NCBI RefSeq assembly: GCF_016583765.1
Contig: NZ_NRRR01000002.1
Coordinates: forward strand, 248,001-312,000
Direction of reading: 5' to 3'
DNA length: 64,000 nt
From: Chromatium weissei
GTDB lineage: Bacteria > Pseudomonadota > Gammaproteobacteria > Chromatiales > Chromatiaceae
This document shows positions 1-8,930 of this stretch, piece by piece. The first letter of the stretch is position 1, and the number at the start of each line of letters is the position of its first letter. The notes below the pieces were generated by a model. The model was not told the DNA's origin, made no database searches, and saw only the letters and a list, made by a program, of their open reading frames with translations. The translations under genes were made by a program, and so were the position numbers.

Positions 1-451
1 AATTCATAATATCAGCTTGCCGCCGGGCGTATTTGGTGGCAATTGGATTGATGATCTTTTTCTCAATCGGCTGAATGCTGCCGCACATCCATATTTTTTA
101 ACCATTGCACAGTTACGCGTTTCCGCGCATTTACTCATTCGGCGTGATGGCACGCTTATTCAATACGTGCCCTTTATCTATCGCGCATGGCACGCAGGAC
201 AATCGTGTTTTCAAGGACGCGAACGATGTAATGATTATTCAATTGGTATTGAATTAGAAGGAACAGATCATATTCCATTTACTGATGAACAATACCAAAC
301 GTTGAATACGAGCATTACGCAATTGCGCCATACCTATTTAGCAATCACATCTGAGCGCATTGTTGGTCATAGCGATATTGCACCCGAGCGTAAAACTGAT
401 CCTGGTGCGGCATTTGATTGGACGCGGATAAGTGAAGTAAAGATGTATTGA
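1..451 (+). CDS. ampD: 1,6-anhydro-N-acetylmuramyl-L-alanine amidase AmpD (5' end missing)
   Basis: Cytoplasmic zinc amidase that cuts the lactyl-amide bond between anhydro-MurNAc and the stem peptide during cell-wall recycling; in relatives it thereby controls AmpR/AmpC signalling. The frame is open from base 2 and begins IHNISLPPG, the AmpD segment holding the first zinc ligand His, so the true start lies upstream of the window; the TTG at 17 is not the real start. The other zinc ligands fit the His and Asp of GHSDIAPERKTDPG near the C-terminus, with the usual Lys between them. About 150 codons are visible, against about 185 in the family. It faces the minus-strand ACR3 gene across about 50 bp. 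Confidence 0.93.
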   Translation, partial: IHNISLPPGVFGGNWIDDLFLNRLNAAAHPYFLTIAQLRVSAHLLIRRDGTLIQYVPFIYRAWHAGQSCFQGRERCNDYSIGIELEGTDHIPFTDEQYQTLNTSITQLRHTYLAITSERIVGHSDIAPERKTDPGAAFDWTRISEVKMY

Positions 452-500
452 TTTGACGCATTGTCTGCAAACAGTATCTCATCACAAATTAAGAATTGAA

Positions 501-1568
501 CTATTTCAATTCGTACCAACTTTTTGTACGATTGACAATGCGCACCACCAGCAGCATCACGGGCACTTCAATTAATACACCCACGACAGTAGCTAGTGCT
601 GCACCTGATTCAAAGCCAAATAGCGAGATTGCTGCTGCCACTGCCAATTCGAAAAAATTGGAAGCGCCGATCAATGCAGAAGGACAGGCAACACTGTGTT
701 TTTCTCCAACTTGGCGATTTAGCCAATACGCTAATGCGGAATTAAAAAAGACCTGAATTAAAATTGGTATCGCTAACAAAAAAATAATAAACGGCTGTTT
801 TAGAATAACTGCTCCTTGAAAGGCAAATAGCAGCACTAGGGTAGTCAATAGCGCAATCATTGAAGCGTGACCAAGCGTATCTAAAATAGTATCAAAATAC
901 GCTTGTCCCTGAGCAAGTAGATAACGCCGAGAAATTTGTGCAATAATAACTGGAACAACAATGTACAACAGCACTGAAATGAGTAACGTATTCCAAGGGA
1001 CAACTATCGATGATAGTCCGAGTAATAACCCGACAATTGGAGCAAAAGCAACGATCATAATCGCGTCATTAAGTGCTACCTGCGACAGCGTGAAATAAGG
1101 ATCGCCACCGGTTAATCGACTCCAAACAAATACCATTGCAGTGCAAGGTGCAGCTGCTAACAGAATCAATCCTGCAACATAGCTATCTAATTGTTCCGCC
1201 GGTAGCCATTCAGCAAACCAACCGCGAATAAATAACCACGCTAACAACGCCATTGAAAATGGCTTAACTGCCCAATTAATGAACAGCGTGACTCCAATTC
1301 CTTTCCAATGCGAACGCACTTGATGTAGCGCACTAAAATCGATCTTGATTAGCATTGGAATAATCATCACCCAAATCAGTAAGCCAACCGGTAGATTGAC
1401 TTGTGCAATTTCCAATCGACCTAAAAACTGGAATGGTGTTGGAAATATCTGACCTAATCCAATACCAGCAACGATACATAATACCACCCACAGTGTGAGC
1501 CATCGTTCAAATAGGTTCATTGGTGCGCCAGCAGCGCGTTTAACTGTTGTTTCACATTGCGCGGACAT
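501..1568 (-). CDS. acr3: ACR3-family arsenite efflux permease
   Basis: Inner-membrane pump of the ACR3/bile-acid-sodium-symporter superfamily that expels arsenite using the proton gradient. The 355-residue protein has about ten hydrophobic segments and the ACR3 stretch around LAAAPCTAMVFVWSRLTGGDP, whose conserved Cys is in the membrane and is needed for transport in characterised members. A longer frame reaches 1619, but the ATG at 1568 has AGGA about eight bases upstream and yields a normal N-terminus (MSAQCETTVKRAAGAP). It is last in a minus-strand group after a small thioredoxin and an ArsP/DUF318-like permease, about 100 bp behind the thioredoxin gene. No arsR or arsC is visible nearby. 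Confidence 0.9.
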   Translation of the reverse strand: MSAQCETTVKRAAGAPMNLFERWLTLWVVLCIVAGIGLGQIFPTPFQFLGRLEIAQVNLPVGLLIWVMIIPMLIKIDFSALHQVRSHWKGIGVTLFINWAVKPFSMALLAWLFIRGWFAEWLPAEQLDSYVAGLILLAAAPCTAMVFVWSRLTGGDPYFTLSQVALNDAIMIVAFAPIVGLLLGLSSIVVPWNTLLISVLLYIVVPVIIAQISRRYLLAQGQAYFDTILDTLGHASMIALLTTLVLLFAFQGAVILKQPFIIFLLAIPILIQVFFNSALAYWLNRQVGEKHSVACPSALIGASNFFELAVAAAISLFGFESGAALATVVGVLIEVPVMLLVVRIVNRTKSWYELK

Positions 1569-1668
1569 TTTGTTGATCCTATTAAATAACACTGAAATTT
1601 GGCGTGTTTGCCATCGCAAATACTAGCAAGTGTGCGCAGATTATCATTGCGCACAAAATGCCGTCTAT

Positions 1669-1911
1669 TCAATTCTTTAGATCAAACCAACTCTCAACCT
1701 TATTGCGCTCAGGTATTCCACCTGAATGAACAACTACTCCATCAATCACCACACCGGGTGTTGCCATAATACGATATCGCATAATGTCCTCAATTTTTTC
1801 GACCTTTTCTAATTCAATTGCGACACCCTTTGCTTGCGCGACTTCTTCCACTAAATGGCGAGTGGTTTGGCAATTGCGGCAACCAGTACCGAGAATCTTG
1901 ACGTTTTTCAT
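1669..1911 (-). CDS. Small thioredoxin-fold protein (redox-active disulfide protein 2 type)
   Basis: An 80-residue minimal thioredoxin fold with the active-site motif CRNC in GTGCRNCQTT near residue 10 and the cis-Pro region MATPGVVIDG. It resembles the TM0996/MTH895 family of small disulfide proteins, which are often encoded beside DUF318 permeases and arsenic or metal-resistance genes. It follows the permease gene by 12 bp, so the two are probably co-transcribed and may work together, for instance in delivering thiol-bound metal or organoarsenical. That partnership is inferred from context only. Confidence 0.85.
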   Translation of the reverse strand: MKNVKILGTGCRNCQTTRHLVEEVAQAKGVAIELEKVEKIEDIMRYRIMATPGVVIDGVVVHSGGIPERNKVESWFDLKN

Positions 1912-1923
1912 TTCTTTACTCCG

Positions 1924-2928
1924 TTATAAAAGCCAATTGAATACATAACCAACTAATAAAATACCGCTCGCAACTACACCAACAAAGGTTGCAATTAACG
2001 GCCACTTCAGTACCTTGCGCAGAATTAATAACTCAGGCGCAGATAATGCAATGACACTCATCATAAAAGCCAAGGTCGTGCCGAGCGCCGCTCCTTTACC
2101 AATTAACGCCTCAACAATTGGAATAATTCCGGCGGCATTGCTATACATTGGAACACCAAGTATTACCGCAGCGGGAACCGCCCACCAAACTTCTCGTCCC
2201 ATGAAAGTCACCATGAAATCTTCTGGTACATATCCATGAATAATCGCACCTAAACCAACACCAATGACCACATATAACCATACGCGCCCAACAATTTCGC
2301 GGACATGTTTTATTCCCGCAGCGATGCGTTGTGACCAATTAAAATTGGTATTGTCTGGTGCAGCAGCATCACCCAAATGAATAGCACGCACCCAATCTTC
2401 TAAATGCTGCTCCATTCGTAGCGCACCAATAATACTGCCAGCAACAATAGCAATGAGTAATCCCATTACCAAATAGAGCGCGGCAACTTTCCAACCGAAT
2501 AATCCAAACAGCAGCGCCAGTGCTATTTCATTAACCATTGGTGCAGAAATGAGAAATGAAAAAGTAACTCCCAATGGCACTCCGGCACTGACAAAGCCAA
2601 TAAATAATGGTACGGCAGAACAGGAGCAAAATGGTGTCACAATACCGAGACTTGCCGCCATTAAATTACCAATACCAAGTCGTCGTCCGGCGAGCAGTGC
2701 ACGTGTGCGCTCCGGTGCAAAAAAGGTTTGAATAATTCCCATAACGAAGACAATGCCAATGAGTAATAACAGTACTTTTGGCACTTCATAACAGAAAAAA
2801 TAGATTGCTTCACCGAGTGCACTGGCACGTTCTAAATGCAGCAGTGCAATTGAAATATCCGCCAATTCGGTGAGGTGCGTATACGCCAGTACCCAAAATA
2901 TCAAGACAATCGGTAATCCACGCAACAC
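1924..2928 (-). CDS. DUF318/ArsP-family permease
   Basis: Eight or more membrane segments and the family signature TPFCSCSAVPLFIGFVSAGVPLG followed by FLISAPMVNEIAL. Characterised relatives include ArsP (efflux of trivalent organoarsenicals) and the SO_0444 group (copper or zinc efflux); the Cys-Ser-Cys pair in a membrane helix is the likely metal-handling site. An upstream TTG at 2943 overlaps the preceding stop, but GAGGA at 2937-2941 sits eight bases before the GTG at 2928, so I prefer the 334-residue product. The substrate cannot be read from the sequence; arsenic is favoured only because an ACR3 gene lies downstream. Confidence 0.82.
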   Translation of the reverse strand: MLRGLPIVLIFWVLAYTHLTELADISIALLHLERASALGEAIYFFCYEVPKVLLLLIGIVFVMGIIQTFFAPERTRALLAGRRLGIGNLMAASLGIVTPFCSCSAVPLFIGFVSAGVPLGVTFSFLISAPMVNEIALALLFGLFGWKVAALYLVMGLLIAIVAGSIIGALRMEQHLEDWVRAIHLGDAAAPDNTNFNWSQRIAAGIKHVREIVGRVWLYVVIGVGLGAIIHGYVPEDFMVTFMGREVWWAVPAAVILGVPMYSNAAGIIPIVEALIGKGAALGTTLAFMMSVIALSAPELLILRKVLKWPLIATFVGVVASGILLVGYVFNWLL

Positions 2929-2936
2929 AATAAAAT

Positions 2937-2941
2937 TCCTC
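2937..2941 (-). promoter_or_regulatory. Ribosome binding site deciding a GTG start
   Basis: GAGGA on the minus strand, eight bases before GTG at 2928. It lies inside the overlap between the preceding gene's stop and an alternative TTG start at 2943, and argues for the internal GTG as the start of the permease gene. Confidence 0.55.
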
Positions 2942-3917
2942 AATCATTGAGTGATGGTTTGTTTAGAATAAAGGCGAGCACACCGAGAATCAAGGTGCTA
3001 CCTAATAAAAATAAGTGTAAATTAACTGCTCCAGCCAGCGCCAGTTTAGGCTCAATTCCGAGTGGCATCAGTGCAGACACCGCTGCTAATTCATAACTAC
3101 CGCTGCCTGCAATACCGTGAAACGGCAATACACTAGATAATTCCGCACCCATGACACCTGTTAATAATTGCCAATGATCTAGCGGCAAAAAGAATCGTAG
3201 TAAACTCACAAAAGCAGCGAATTTTAAGCTCCAAATTAACGCCGTCCACAAATACACTCGCGCAATTAAACTCAATTGGTTCGGCGCAGTTTGCACTGCT
3301 TTTCGTATTAACGTTCGTATTCGTCCTGCGCCGCGCAGTTGTGATAAAAGATGTAGTTCATTAAAGAATTTAAGTAGCGTTAATCCTGCAATCCATATCG
3401 TTGCCAGCATCCACCATACCCATGAAGGTTGCCGCAAATTGAAGATAACAATTGCAATCAATATGATAAAATGCAGATCAAACAATCGAATCCAGATTAA
3501 CGCGGCAGCAGATTCAATTATTTCATATCCAAAATAACGGCGCATTAACCAAGGAAAAACTAATTCACCGCTGCGCATTGGCAGTAGGTTGTTTGCGACG
3601 TTATGAAAAATTGTTAATCGCAATAAACCTATCAATTTACCTGCAAATTGCGGACGAAAATAATCAGCAATACGAATGGCGCGTAATCCATAACTAAAAG
3701 CAGTTAATGTGAATAACCATGCGAGCAGCCAGGGTGATAATTCTCGCCATGGTGCGAGTAATGTTGGCCAACCAATTGCGAATTGCACTGCTGCAAGCAA
3801 CAGCGTCAAGAGCGTTGCTCCAAATAACCAGTCGCGCCATTGACTAATGCAATTAAACCAAATCTCTTTTGAAAAGATGCGTGTGATGGTGCTTTTATTA
3901 ACACAGAAGTTTTTCAT
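2940..3917 (-). CDS. Lysylphosphatidylglycerol-synthase-type flippase domain protein (YbhN/UPF0104-like)
   Basis: A 325-residue polytopic membrane protein resembling the flippase half of MprF and the YbhN/AglD-like family: repeated hydrophobic helices, the motif FHNVANNLLPMRSGELVFPWLMRR and a C-terminal LPFHGIAGSGSYELAAVSALMPLG. No synthase domain is attached. The ATG at 3917 forms TAATG with the stop of the upstream acyltransferase gene, indicating translational coupling; the longer frame to 3989 would be mostly antisense-free overlap with that gene and is rejected. Coupling to a lipid acyltransferase supports a role in lipid movement or envelope assembly. Substrate unknown. Confidence 0.72.
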   Translation of the reverse strand: MKNFCVNKSTITRIFSKEIWFNCISQWRDWLFGATLLTLLLAAVQFAIGWPTLLAPWRELSPWLLAWLFTLTAFSYGLRAIRIADYFRPQFAGKLIGLLRLTIFHNVANNLLPMRSGELVFPWLMRRYFGYEIIESAAALIWIRLFDLHFIILIAIVIFNLRQPSWVWWMLATIWIAGLTLLKFFNELHLLSQLRGAGRIRTLIRKAVQTAPNQLSLIARVYLWTALIWSLKFAAFVSLLRFFLPLDHWQLLTGVMGAELSSVLPFHGIAGSGSYELAAVSALMPLGIEPKLALAGAVNLHLFLLGSTLILGVLAFILNKPSLND

Positions 3918-4849
3918 TAGCGTTTTCGTTTTTGAGAATACAGTGGCGGCAAATGAGATGGACGCGTTTTGAAACGGCGATGTACCCAAAAATACTGCGC
4001 TGGTAAACGATGAATATGCGCTTCAATTACTTGATTCATTTGCGTTGTATCGGCAATTGGATCGCCACTTGGAAACTGTTCTAATGGTGTATCAAAACAC
4101 AATTCTACGCCACGTCCCCAAGGTAAAAATCGTGTCATCGTTGGAATGACAACTGCATTTGTTAATGCAGCAAAGCGTCCTAGCATGGGCACGGTAGCAG
4201 CCGGTTGATTGCAAAAAGGGACAAAGATTCCACGCCGACCAGCATCCTGATCTGGCAAATAAATAAATGGCGCGCCGCTTTTAATGACGCGAATTAAACT
4301 ACGTAAATCATCACTGCGTTCAATAGGAATGCTACCGAATTGACAGCGCGCACGTTGAACGCGCCAGTCAATGACTGGATTGCGCAGGCGTTGATACATG
4401 TGAACGCAGGGATGTATTAATGCGGTTAATCCTGCTCCGCCCAATTCTAATGCAATGAAATGTGGTGCTAATAGAATCACTGGACGACCAGCATTAAGAT
4501 AGGTGTCAATGATTGATTGATTGCGAATGCGTACCAGTCGCCGTATTCGCGCTAGAGAAATTCCCCAGCGTACTCCTTGGGTCAATGTGGCGACACCTAG
4601 CCAAATGAAATGCGTCCATAACAGACGCTCACGGGCAAGGTGATTTAATAGCGGAAAACAGCATTGTAAATTGCGCCGAGCGATTTGCCGCCGCGATCCG
4701 GCGAATAAATAACTCAATCCGCCGATGAGGCTACCAAATGCCCATAACAATGGAAATGGCAATCGTCCCAGTGAATAAATCAGTGCGACACCGAGCCAAC
4801 TTGCCCAGTGTTTTGGATGTAATAAATTTAATCGCATAATGAATGACAA
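3917..4849 (-). CDS. LpxL/HtrB-family lysophospholipid acyltransferase
   Basis: Family of inner-membrane acyltransferases that add secondary acyl chains to lipid A. The 310-residue protein has an N-terminal hydrophobic anchor (LGVALIYSLGRLPFPLLWAFGSLIGGLSYLF), the catalytic HX4E motif in APHFIALELGG, the block PDQDAGRRGIFVPFCNQPA typical of the family and a C-terminal QYFWVHRRFKTRP. It is first in a minus-strand run of at least three closely spaced genes. Whether it acts on lipid A or another lipid (for example ornithine lipid) cannot be decided from sequence alone. Confidence 0.87.
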   Translation of the reverse strand: MSFIMRLNLLHPKHWASWLGVALIYSLGRLPFPLLWAFGSLIGGLSYLFAGSRRQIARRNLQCCFPLLNHLARERLLWTHFIWLGVATLTQGVRWGISLARIRRLVRIRNQSIIDTYLNAGRPVILLAPHFIALELGGAGLTALIHPCVHMYQRLRNPVIDWRVQRARCQFGSIPIERSDDLRSLIRVIKSGAPFIYLPDQDAGRRGIFVPFCNQPAATVPMLGRFAALTNAVVIPTMTRFLPWGRGVELCFDTPLEQFPSGDPIADTTQMNQVIEAHIHRLPAQYFWVHRRFKTRPSHLPPLYSQKRKR

Positions 4850-5373
4850 GGTGACATGGCAGTAAATAATTGTTTAATGGCTGTTTAGTATTGTATAGCT
4901 GTGTAAAAATGCTTCGATTGAGCTGAAGTTTTAGTTTATTGTGAATGCGAATTGAGCGTTTTTTGTGCCAACAAATTAAGCCGTTCAGCGCGGCAATGGC
5001 AATTGAAATTTTCCGATAAGATTAGCCGTAATTGTGACATATTCGTCAGTTTCTTTCCAAATTAAAACAATCGATGTTCAAATACCAAACGTTCTATTTT
5101 TCTGAGATCATAAGGCAATACGCTGTGGTTATGCGCTATTGATGAAATTATTAAAAGGAAATGCGGTGGTGATTGATAACTTTTTCATTCTTCTCAATAC
5201 ATTTCATACGCGTTTTAGTTGAGTGCCGAGCAGCGGCGTTGCTTCAGATCAACTGAAGCCGCTAAACTTAACGGCTCGCTCGACCGGTAAACGCAACGCG
5301 CCAAGTTCGAGCATATTTCTGTCGAATACCGACGCATCCACGCGACTTCAACGCTTTATTACGGAATTTATAG
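4850..5373. other. Intergenic region between divergent lpxL-like gene and ndk
   Basis: A 524-bp gap between the minus-strand acyltransferase gene and ndk, mostly AT-rich with a GC-richer right end. Promoters for both directions should lie here, but I see no convincing -35/-10 pair or hairpin. The short frames it contains do not have plausible ribosome sites or recognisable products. ndk itself is preceded only by a weak purine run (ACGGAA). Confidence 0.4.
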
Positions 5374-5802
5374 ATGGCCATCGAACGCACTTTATCCATT
5401 ATCAAACCCAATGCCGTCGCCAAAAATGCCATTGGCGCTATTCTTGAACGCTTTGAAAAGGCTGAATTGCGCATTGTGGCAGCGCGAATGCTGCATTTGA
5501 GTCGTGAACAGGCTTCGGCGTTTTATGCCATTCATCAAGGCAAGCCGTTTTTTGAGGAATTGGTTGGTTTTATGACTTCCGGCCCCGTGATGGTGCAGGT
5601 TTTGGAAGGTGAGAATGCGGTTGCTAAAAACCGCGACATCATGGGCGCGACCAATCCAGCCAACGCTGCGCCCGGCACGATTCGCGCCGATTTCGCCGAT
5701 TCCTTCACCGAAAATGCTGCGCACGGTTCCGATGCGCCAGAAACGGCTGAAGTCGAAATCGCGTTTTTCTTTCCCGAAGGCGTGTGCCCACGCACTCGCT
5801 GA
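5374..5802 (+). CDS. ndk: Nucleoside diphosphate kinase
   Basis: Cytosolic enzyme that balances NTP and dNTP pools by passing the gamma-phosphate through a phospho-histidine. The 142-residue protein has the standard start [12 protein letters not shown], the nucleotide-binding [22 protein letters not shown] and the active-site His in NAAHGSD; full family length. It heads the rlmN-pilF-rodZ-hisS-yfgM-bamB-der group, the classic gammaproteobacterial order. Its stop lies only 14 bases before the chosen rlmN start. Confidence 0.98.
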   Translation: MAIERTLSIIKPNAVAKNAIGAILERFEKAELRIVAARMLHLSREQASAFYAIHQGKPFFEELVGFMTSGPVMVQVLEGENAVAKNRDIMGATNPANAAPGTIRADFADSFTENAAHGSDAPETAEVEIAFFFPEGVCPRTR

Positions 5803-5816
5803 TGCACCAGCCGCCC

Positions 5817-6887
5817 ATGACTGATACGCGCCTCAATTTATTCGATCTCAGCCTTGCCGAGTGCGAGGCGCTGACTGTGGAATTGGGAGTCAAAGCCTTT
5901 CATGGGCGCAATCTTTTCAAGTGGTTACACAAGCATGGCGTGACTGATTTCGATGCGATGAGCGATCTGCCCAAAACGCTGCGTGATCAACTGCGCAATA
6001 ACACGCGGGTCGAATTGCCGCGCATCGTCGCCACGCATCCGTCTGCCGATGGAACGATTAAATGGGTGATGGCGCTGCATGACGGGCAACGCATTGAAAC
6101 TGTGTGCATTCCTGAAGGAAAACGCCGCACGATTTGCGTGTCGTCGCAAGTGGGTTGTGCGTTGGAATGTGCGTTTTGTGCCACGGCGCGGCAGGGTTTC
6201 AATCGCAATTTAACGGTCAGCGAAATCATCGGTCAGGTTTGGCACGCCACGCGCCAGCTCGAACAATCGCCGACCAATGTCGTGATGATGGGCATGGGCG
6301 AACCGCTCGCTAATTTTGACGCGGTGGTGAAAGCGATGGACATCATGCAGGACGATTTGGCGTACATGCTGGCAAAACAGCGCGTGACTCTCAGCACTTC
6401 CGGCATTGTTCCGAACATTTATCGGCTGCGCGAAGTCAGCGAAGTCGCGCTGGCAGTCTCACTTCATGCGCCGAATGACGCACTGCGCGATCAACTGGTT
6501 CCCATCAATCAAAAATATCCGCTGGCTGAATTGTTGCCCGCTTGCAAAGCCTATATCGGTCACGACAAGCGCCGCAAAATCACTTGGGAATACGTCATGC
6601 TCAACGGCATTAACGACAGCCCGACTCACGCCAAACAATTGATTCGCTTATTGGAAGGCGTGCCATCGAAGCTCAATCTCATTCCATTTAATCCGTTTAT
6701 CGGCAGCGATTTCACCACGTCGCCAGCGGAACGAATTGAGGCATTTCGAGTGCGACTGACGGGCGCGGGAATTTTTGCGATGACGCGCAAAACGCGAGGC
6801 GATGAAATTGCTGCGGCTTGCGGGCAATTGGTGGGACGCGTTGAAGATCGCACACATCGCGTCGGGCAACGGGTGGCATCACCATGA
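5817..6887 (+). CDS. rlmN: 23S rRNA (A2503-C2) / tRNA (A37-C2) methyltransferase RlmN
   Basis: Radical-SAM enzyme that methylates C2 of A2503 in 23S rRNA and A37 in some tRNAs. The radical-SAM cluster motif is CALECAFCATARQGF (CX3CX2C), followed by GMGEPLANFD and the C-terminal TRGDEIAAACGQL, whose Cys matches the methyl-carrying residue. Length 356. Alternative starts are ATG at 5802, which overlaps the ndk stop as TGATG, and ATG at 5784; none has a clear ribosome site. I chose the third because MTDTRLNLFDLSL aligns best with family N-termini. Its stop overlaps pilF by ATGA. Confidence 0.96.
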   Translation: MTDTRLNLFDLSLAECEALTVELGVKAFHGRNLFKWLHKHGVTDFDAMSDLPKTLRDQLRNNTRVELPRIVATHPSADGTIKWVMALHDGQRIETVCIPEGKRRTICVSSQVGCALECAFCATARQGFNRNLTVSEIIGQVWHATRQLEQSPTNVVMMGMGEPLANFDAVVKAMDIMQDDLAYMLAKQRVTLSTSGIVPNIYRLREVSEVALAVSLHAPNDALRDQLVPINQKYPLAELLPACKAYIGHDKRRKITWEYVMLNGINDSPTHAKQLIRLLEGVPSKLNLIPFNPFIGSDFTTSPAERIEAFRVRLTGAGIFAMTRKTRGDEIAAACGQLVGRVEDRTHRVGQRVASP

Positions 6888-7681
6888 ACGGGCATTTACG
6901 GCGCACTGTGGTAATTGGTGGATTGTGCGTGTTGCTGGCGGCTTGCGGCAGCAAACACGGCATTCAGAAAACGGATGAGGCGCTGGGTTTAGACCCAGAA
7001 GACAGTCCGGCAGAACTCTACGTGCGCATGGCCGAGGAGTATTACAACCGAGGTCAAACGGATGTGGCGTTTCGAAGAGCGCAGCAAGCACTTGAAGCAG
7101 ATAAAAAATATCCACGGGCGCATGTTTGGGCAGCGTTTTTATACGAGCAAATCGGTCAGGCAGCAGAAGCGCAAAAACATTACGAACGGGCAATCAAACT
7201 CGCGCCGAATAATTCTGATGTGCGTCACGCTTATGGCGCTTATGAATGCCGCCAAAAGCATTACGCCGAAGCCGAGGCGCAATTCAAAAAAGCAATTGAA
7301 AATCCTCTGTATACAACGCCTTGGGTTGCAATGGTGAATGCTGGTCAATGCGCTGAACAAGCCAATGATGTCAATAAAGCCACGACCTATTATCGCAACG
7401 CTCTCGCCGCCAATGCCGCATTTGGGCCGGCGCTGCTCAAATTAGCGGAGTTGGCGCACAAACGTGGTGATGCTGCGGCAGCAAAACGCGATTTAGATCG
7501 TTATTTCGCATCTGACACGCTTCGCACTCCTGCCACTGCGTACAGCGCCCTGACGTTGGGAGTGACGGTGGAGCGTCAGCTTGGCAATCGCAAACGCGCC
7601 AGCGAATATGAAAAAATGTTGCAAAAGAATTTTTCTCAATCCGCCCAAGCCCACACCACTTCATTAAAATCAAATCCATAA
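6884..7681 (+). CDS. pilF: Type IV pilus biogenesis lipoprotein PilF/PilW (TPR)
   Basis: Outer-membrane TPR lipoprotein that acts as pilotin for the PilQ secretin in type IV pilus assembly. It has a lipoprotein signal with lipobox LAAC (Cys21), then four to six TPR repeats (for example AELYVRMAEEYYNRGQTDVAFRRAQQALEAD and ARAHVW-type helices through residue about 230). Length 265. The start overlaps the rlmN stop (ATGA). About 120 bp separate it from rodZ. The place between rlmN and rodZ is where pilF/pilW usually sits, which supports the name over a generic TPR protein. No other pilus genes are in the window. Confidence 0.9.
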   Translation: MNGHLRRTVVIGGLCVLLAACGSKHGIQKTDEALGLDPEDSPAELYVRMAEEYYNRGQTDVAFRRAQQALEADKKYPRAHVWAAFLYEQIGQAAEAQKHYERAIKLAPNNSDVRHAYGAYECRQKHYAEAEAQFKKAIENPLYTTPWVAMVNAGQCAEQANDVNKATTYYRNALAANAAFGPALLKLAELAHKRGDAAAAKRDLDRYFASDTLRTPATAYSALTLGVTVERQLGNRKRASEYEKMLQKNFSQSAQAHTTSLKSNP

Positions 7682-7799
7682 CAGAGCCGAATGCCCATTG
7701 CGGTTGTATCGCCTCGTTTATCTCGCCTAGTCATTTTGTTATGCCGCGTTGATGCTCACACCGTTGAGCTGCTTCAAGCGGCTGTTTGTAGAGGAATTC

Positions 7800-8930
7800 A
7801 TGAATCAATCACCGCTGGTCGACGCTGATACGCCCGCTCGCGTCGCGCTTACCGAAAGTCCCGGTCAACAATTGCGAACGCAGCGCCAAGCCCGAGGCAT
7901 CGAAATTGAACGCATTGCCAGTCAGTTGCATCTGCGTAAGGACGTGGTGGACGCGCTGGAGCAGGACCGTTATGACGTGTTGCCCGCGCCGGTCTATGTC
8001 GCCGGTTATCTGCGCAACTATGCGCGACTGCTTGATCTCGATGCCGCAGCACTCGTTCAGGCGTATCACGCAGTGTTGCCATCGAGCGTGACACCCAATG
8101 TCATGCCCGCCGCCGTGCCAGAAAAATCCACCTCGTTTGAATCGCTCGCAATTCAAACCGTCGCAGCATCAGCACCAGCCATCGAATCAACTGCGGCATC
8201 GCCGTCATCACCAGAAACCACGCCATTTCCCAAATCGAATGCGGCAATTGCACATCAGCAGCAAATGGTGAAGCGATTACTCGGCGTGGGCGTGATCGGC
8301 ACGGTGCTGGCGCTGGGTTGGTTTTATCGCGCTGATTTGGCTGCATATTTTGCTTCAGAAGACAATTCAGTTGCATTGAATAGCGACACATCAGCGCCTT
8401 CATCAGCGCCAGCGCCAGAAACGGAAGCGCCCGTCAGCGACTTCACCGCGCCCGCGTTTGAACCAGAATCGAACAATGCTGCGAACAGTCCTGCGGAAAA
8501 TACGGCGGCAATTCCGCTGCCCGCAGTGCCACCCGCAGAAACACCAGCCGTCGTCACGCCGGTCAACACGGTCGCCACTCCACCCGTCACCGAAACCGCA
8601 GCCACGCCCGCAGCAGAAACCACGACCACGCCGTCGACCGAGCCACTGGAAGTTGCAGTGGAAGCCGTGCATTCAGCGCGCATTCGTGTCACCGGAGCGG
8701 ATGGAAGCAAAGTGTTGAGAGTCAGGCTCAAGGAGGGCGAACGGCGCGTTTTGAGCGGAACGCCGCCGTATCAGTTTCTCATCGGTAAAGCCGACGCAAT
8801 TAAAGTCACCGTCGGCGGTCAACCCTTTGATGTCATGGCACATGCGAAGGGCAAAAGTGCGCGGTTTTCGTTAGACCCAGCGACGTTTTCACCCGCAAAT
8901 ACAGCGGCGGCGGCTTCTGACGATGAGTAA
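7800..8930 (+). CDS. rodZ: Cell-shape protein RodZ
   Basis: Bitopic membrane protein linking MreB filaments to the elongation machinery. It has an N-terminal helix-turn-helix (residues about 20-80, [54 protein letters not shown]), a single membrane helix ([17 protein letters not shown]), a long Pro/Ala/Thr-rich periplasmic linker and a C-terminal DUF4115 beta domain. The start is set by GAGG at 7791 before ATG 7800; a longer frame to 7749 adds an unrelated stretch. The last eight bases overlap hisS, so translation is probably coupled. Confidence 0.95.
   Translation: MNQSPLVDADTPARVALTESPGQQLRTQRQARGIEIERIASQLHLRKDVVDALEQDRYDVLPAPVYVAGYLRNYARLLDLDAAALVQAYHAVLPSSVTPNVMPAAVPEKSTSFESLAIQTVAASAPAIESTAASPSSPETTPFPKSNAAIAHQQQMVKRLLGVGVIGTVLALGWFYRADLAAYFASEDNSVALNSDTSAPSSAPAPETEAPVSDFTAPAFEPESNNAANSPAENTAAIPLPAVPPAETPAVVTPVNTVATPPVTETAATPAAETTTTPSTEPLEVAVEAVHSARIRVTGADGSKVLRVRLKEGERRVLSGTPPYQFLIGKADAIKVTVGGQPFDVMAHAKGKSARFSLDPATFSPANTAAAASDDE

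Noticed and set aside
5223..5447. Small gene upstream of ndk
   Set aside because: No ribosome site, overlaps ndk and gives no recognisable product; the same holds for the opposite-strand frame.
8458..8718. Arg/Pro-rich frame inside rodZ
   Set aside because: A shadow of the Pro/Ala/Thr-rich linker in another frame; composition only.
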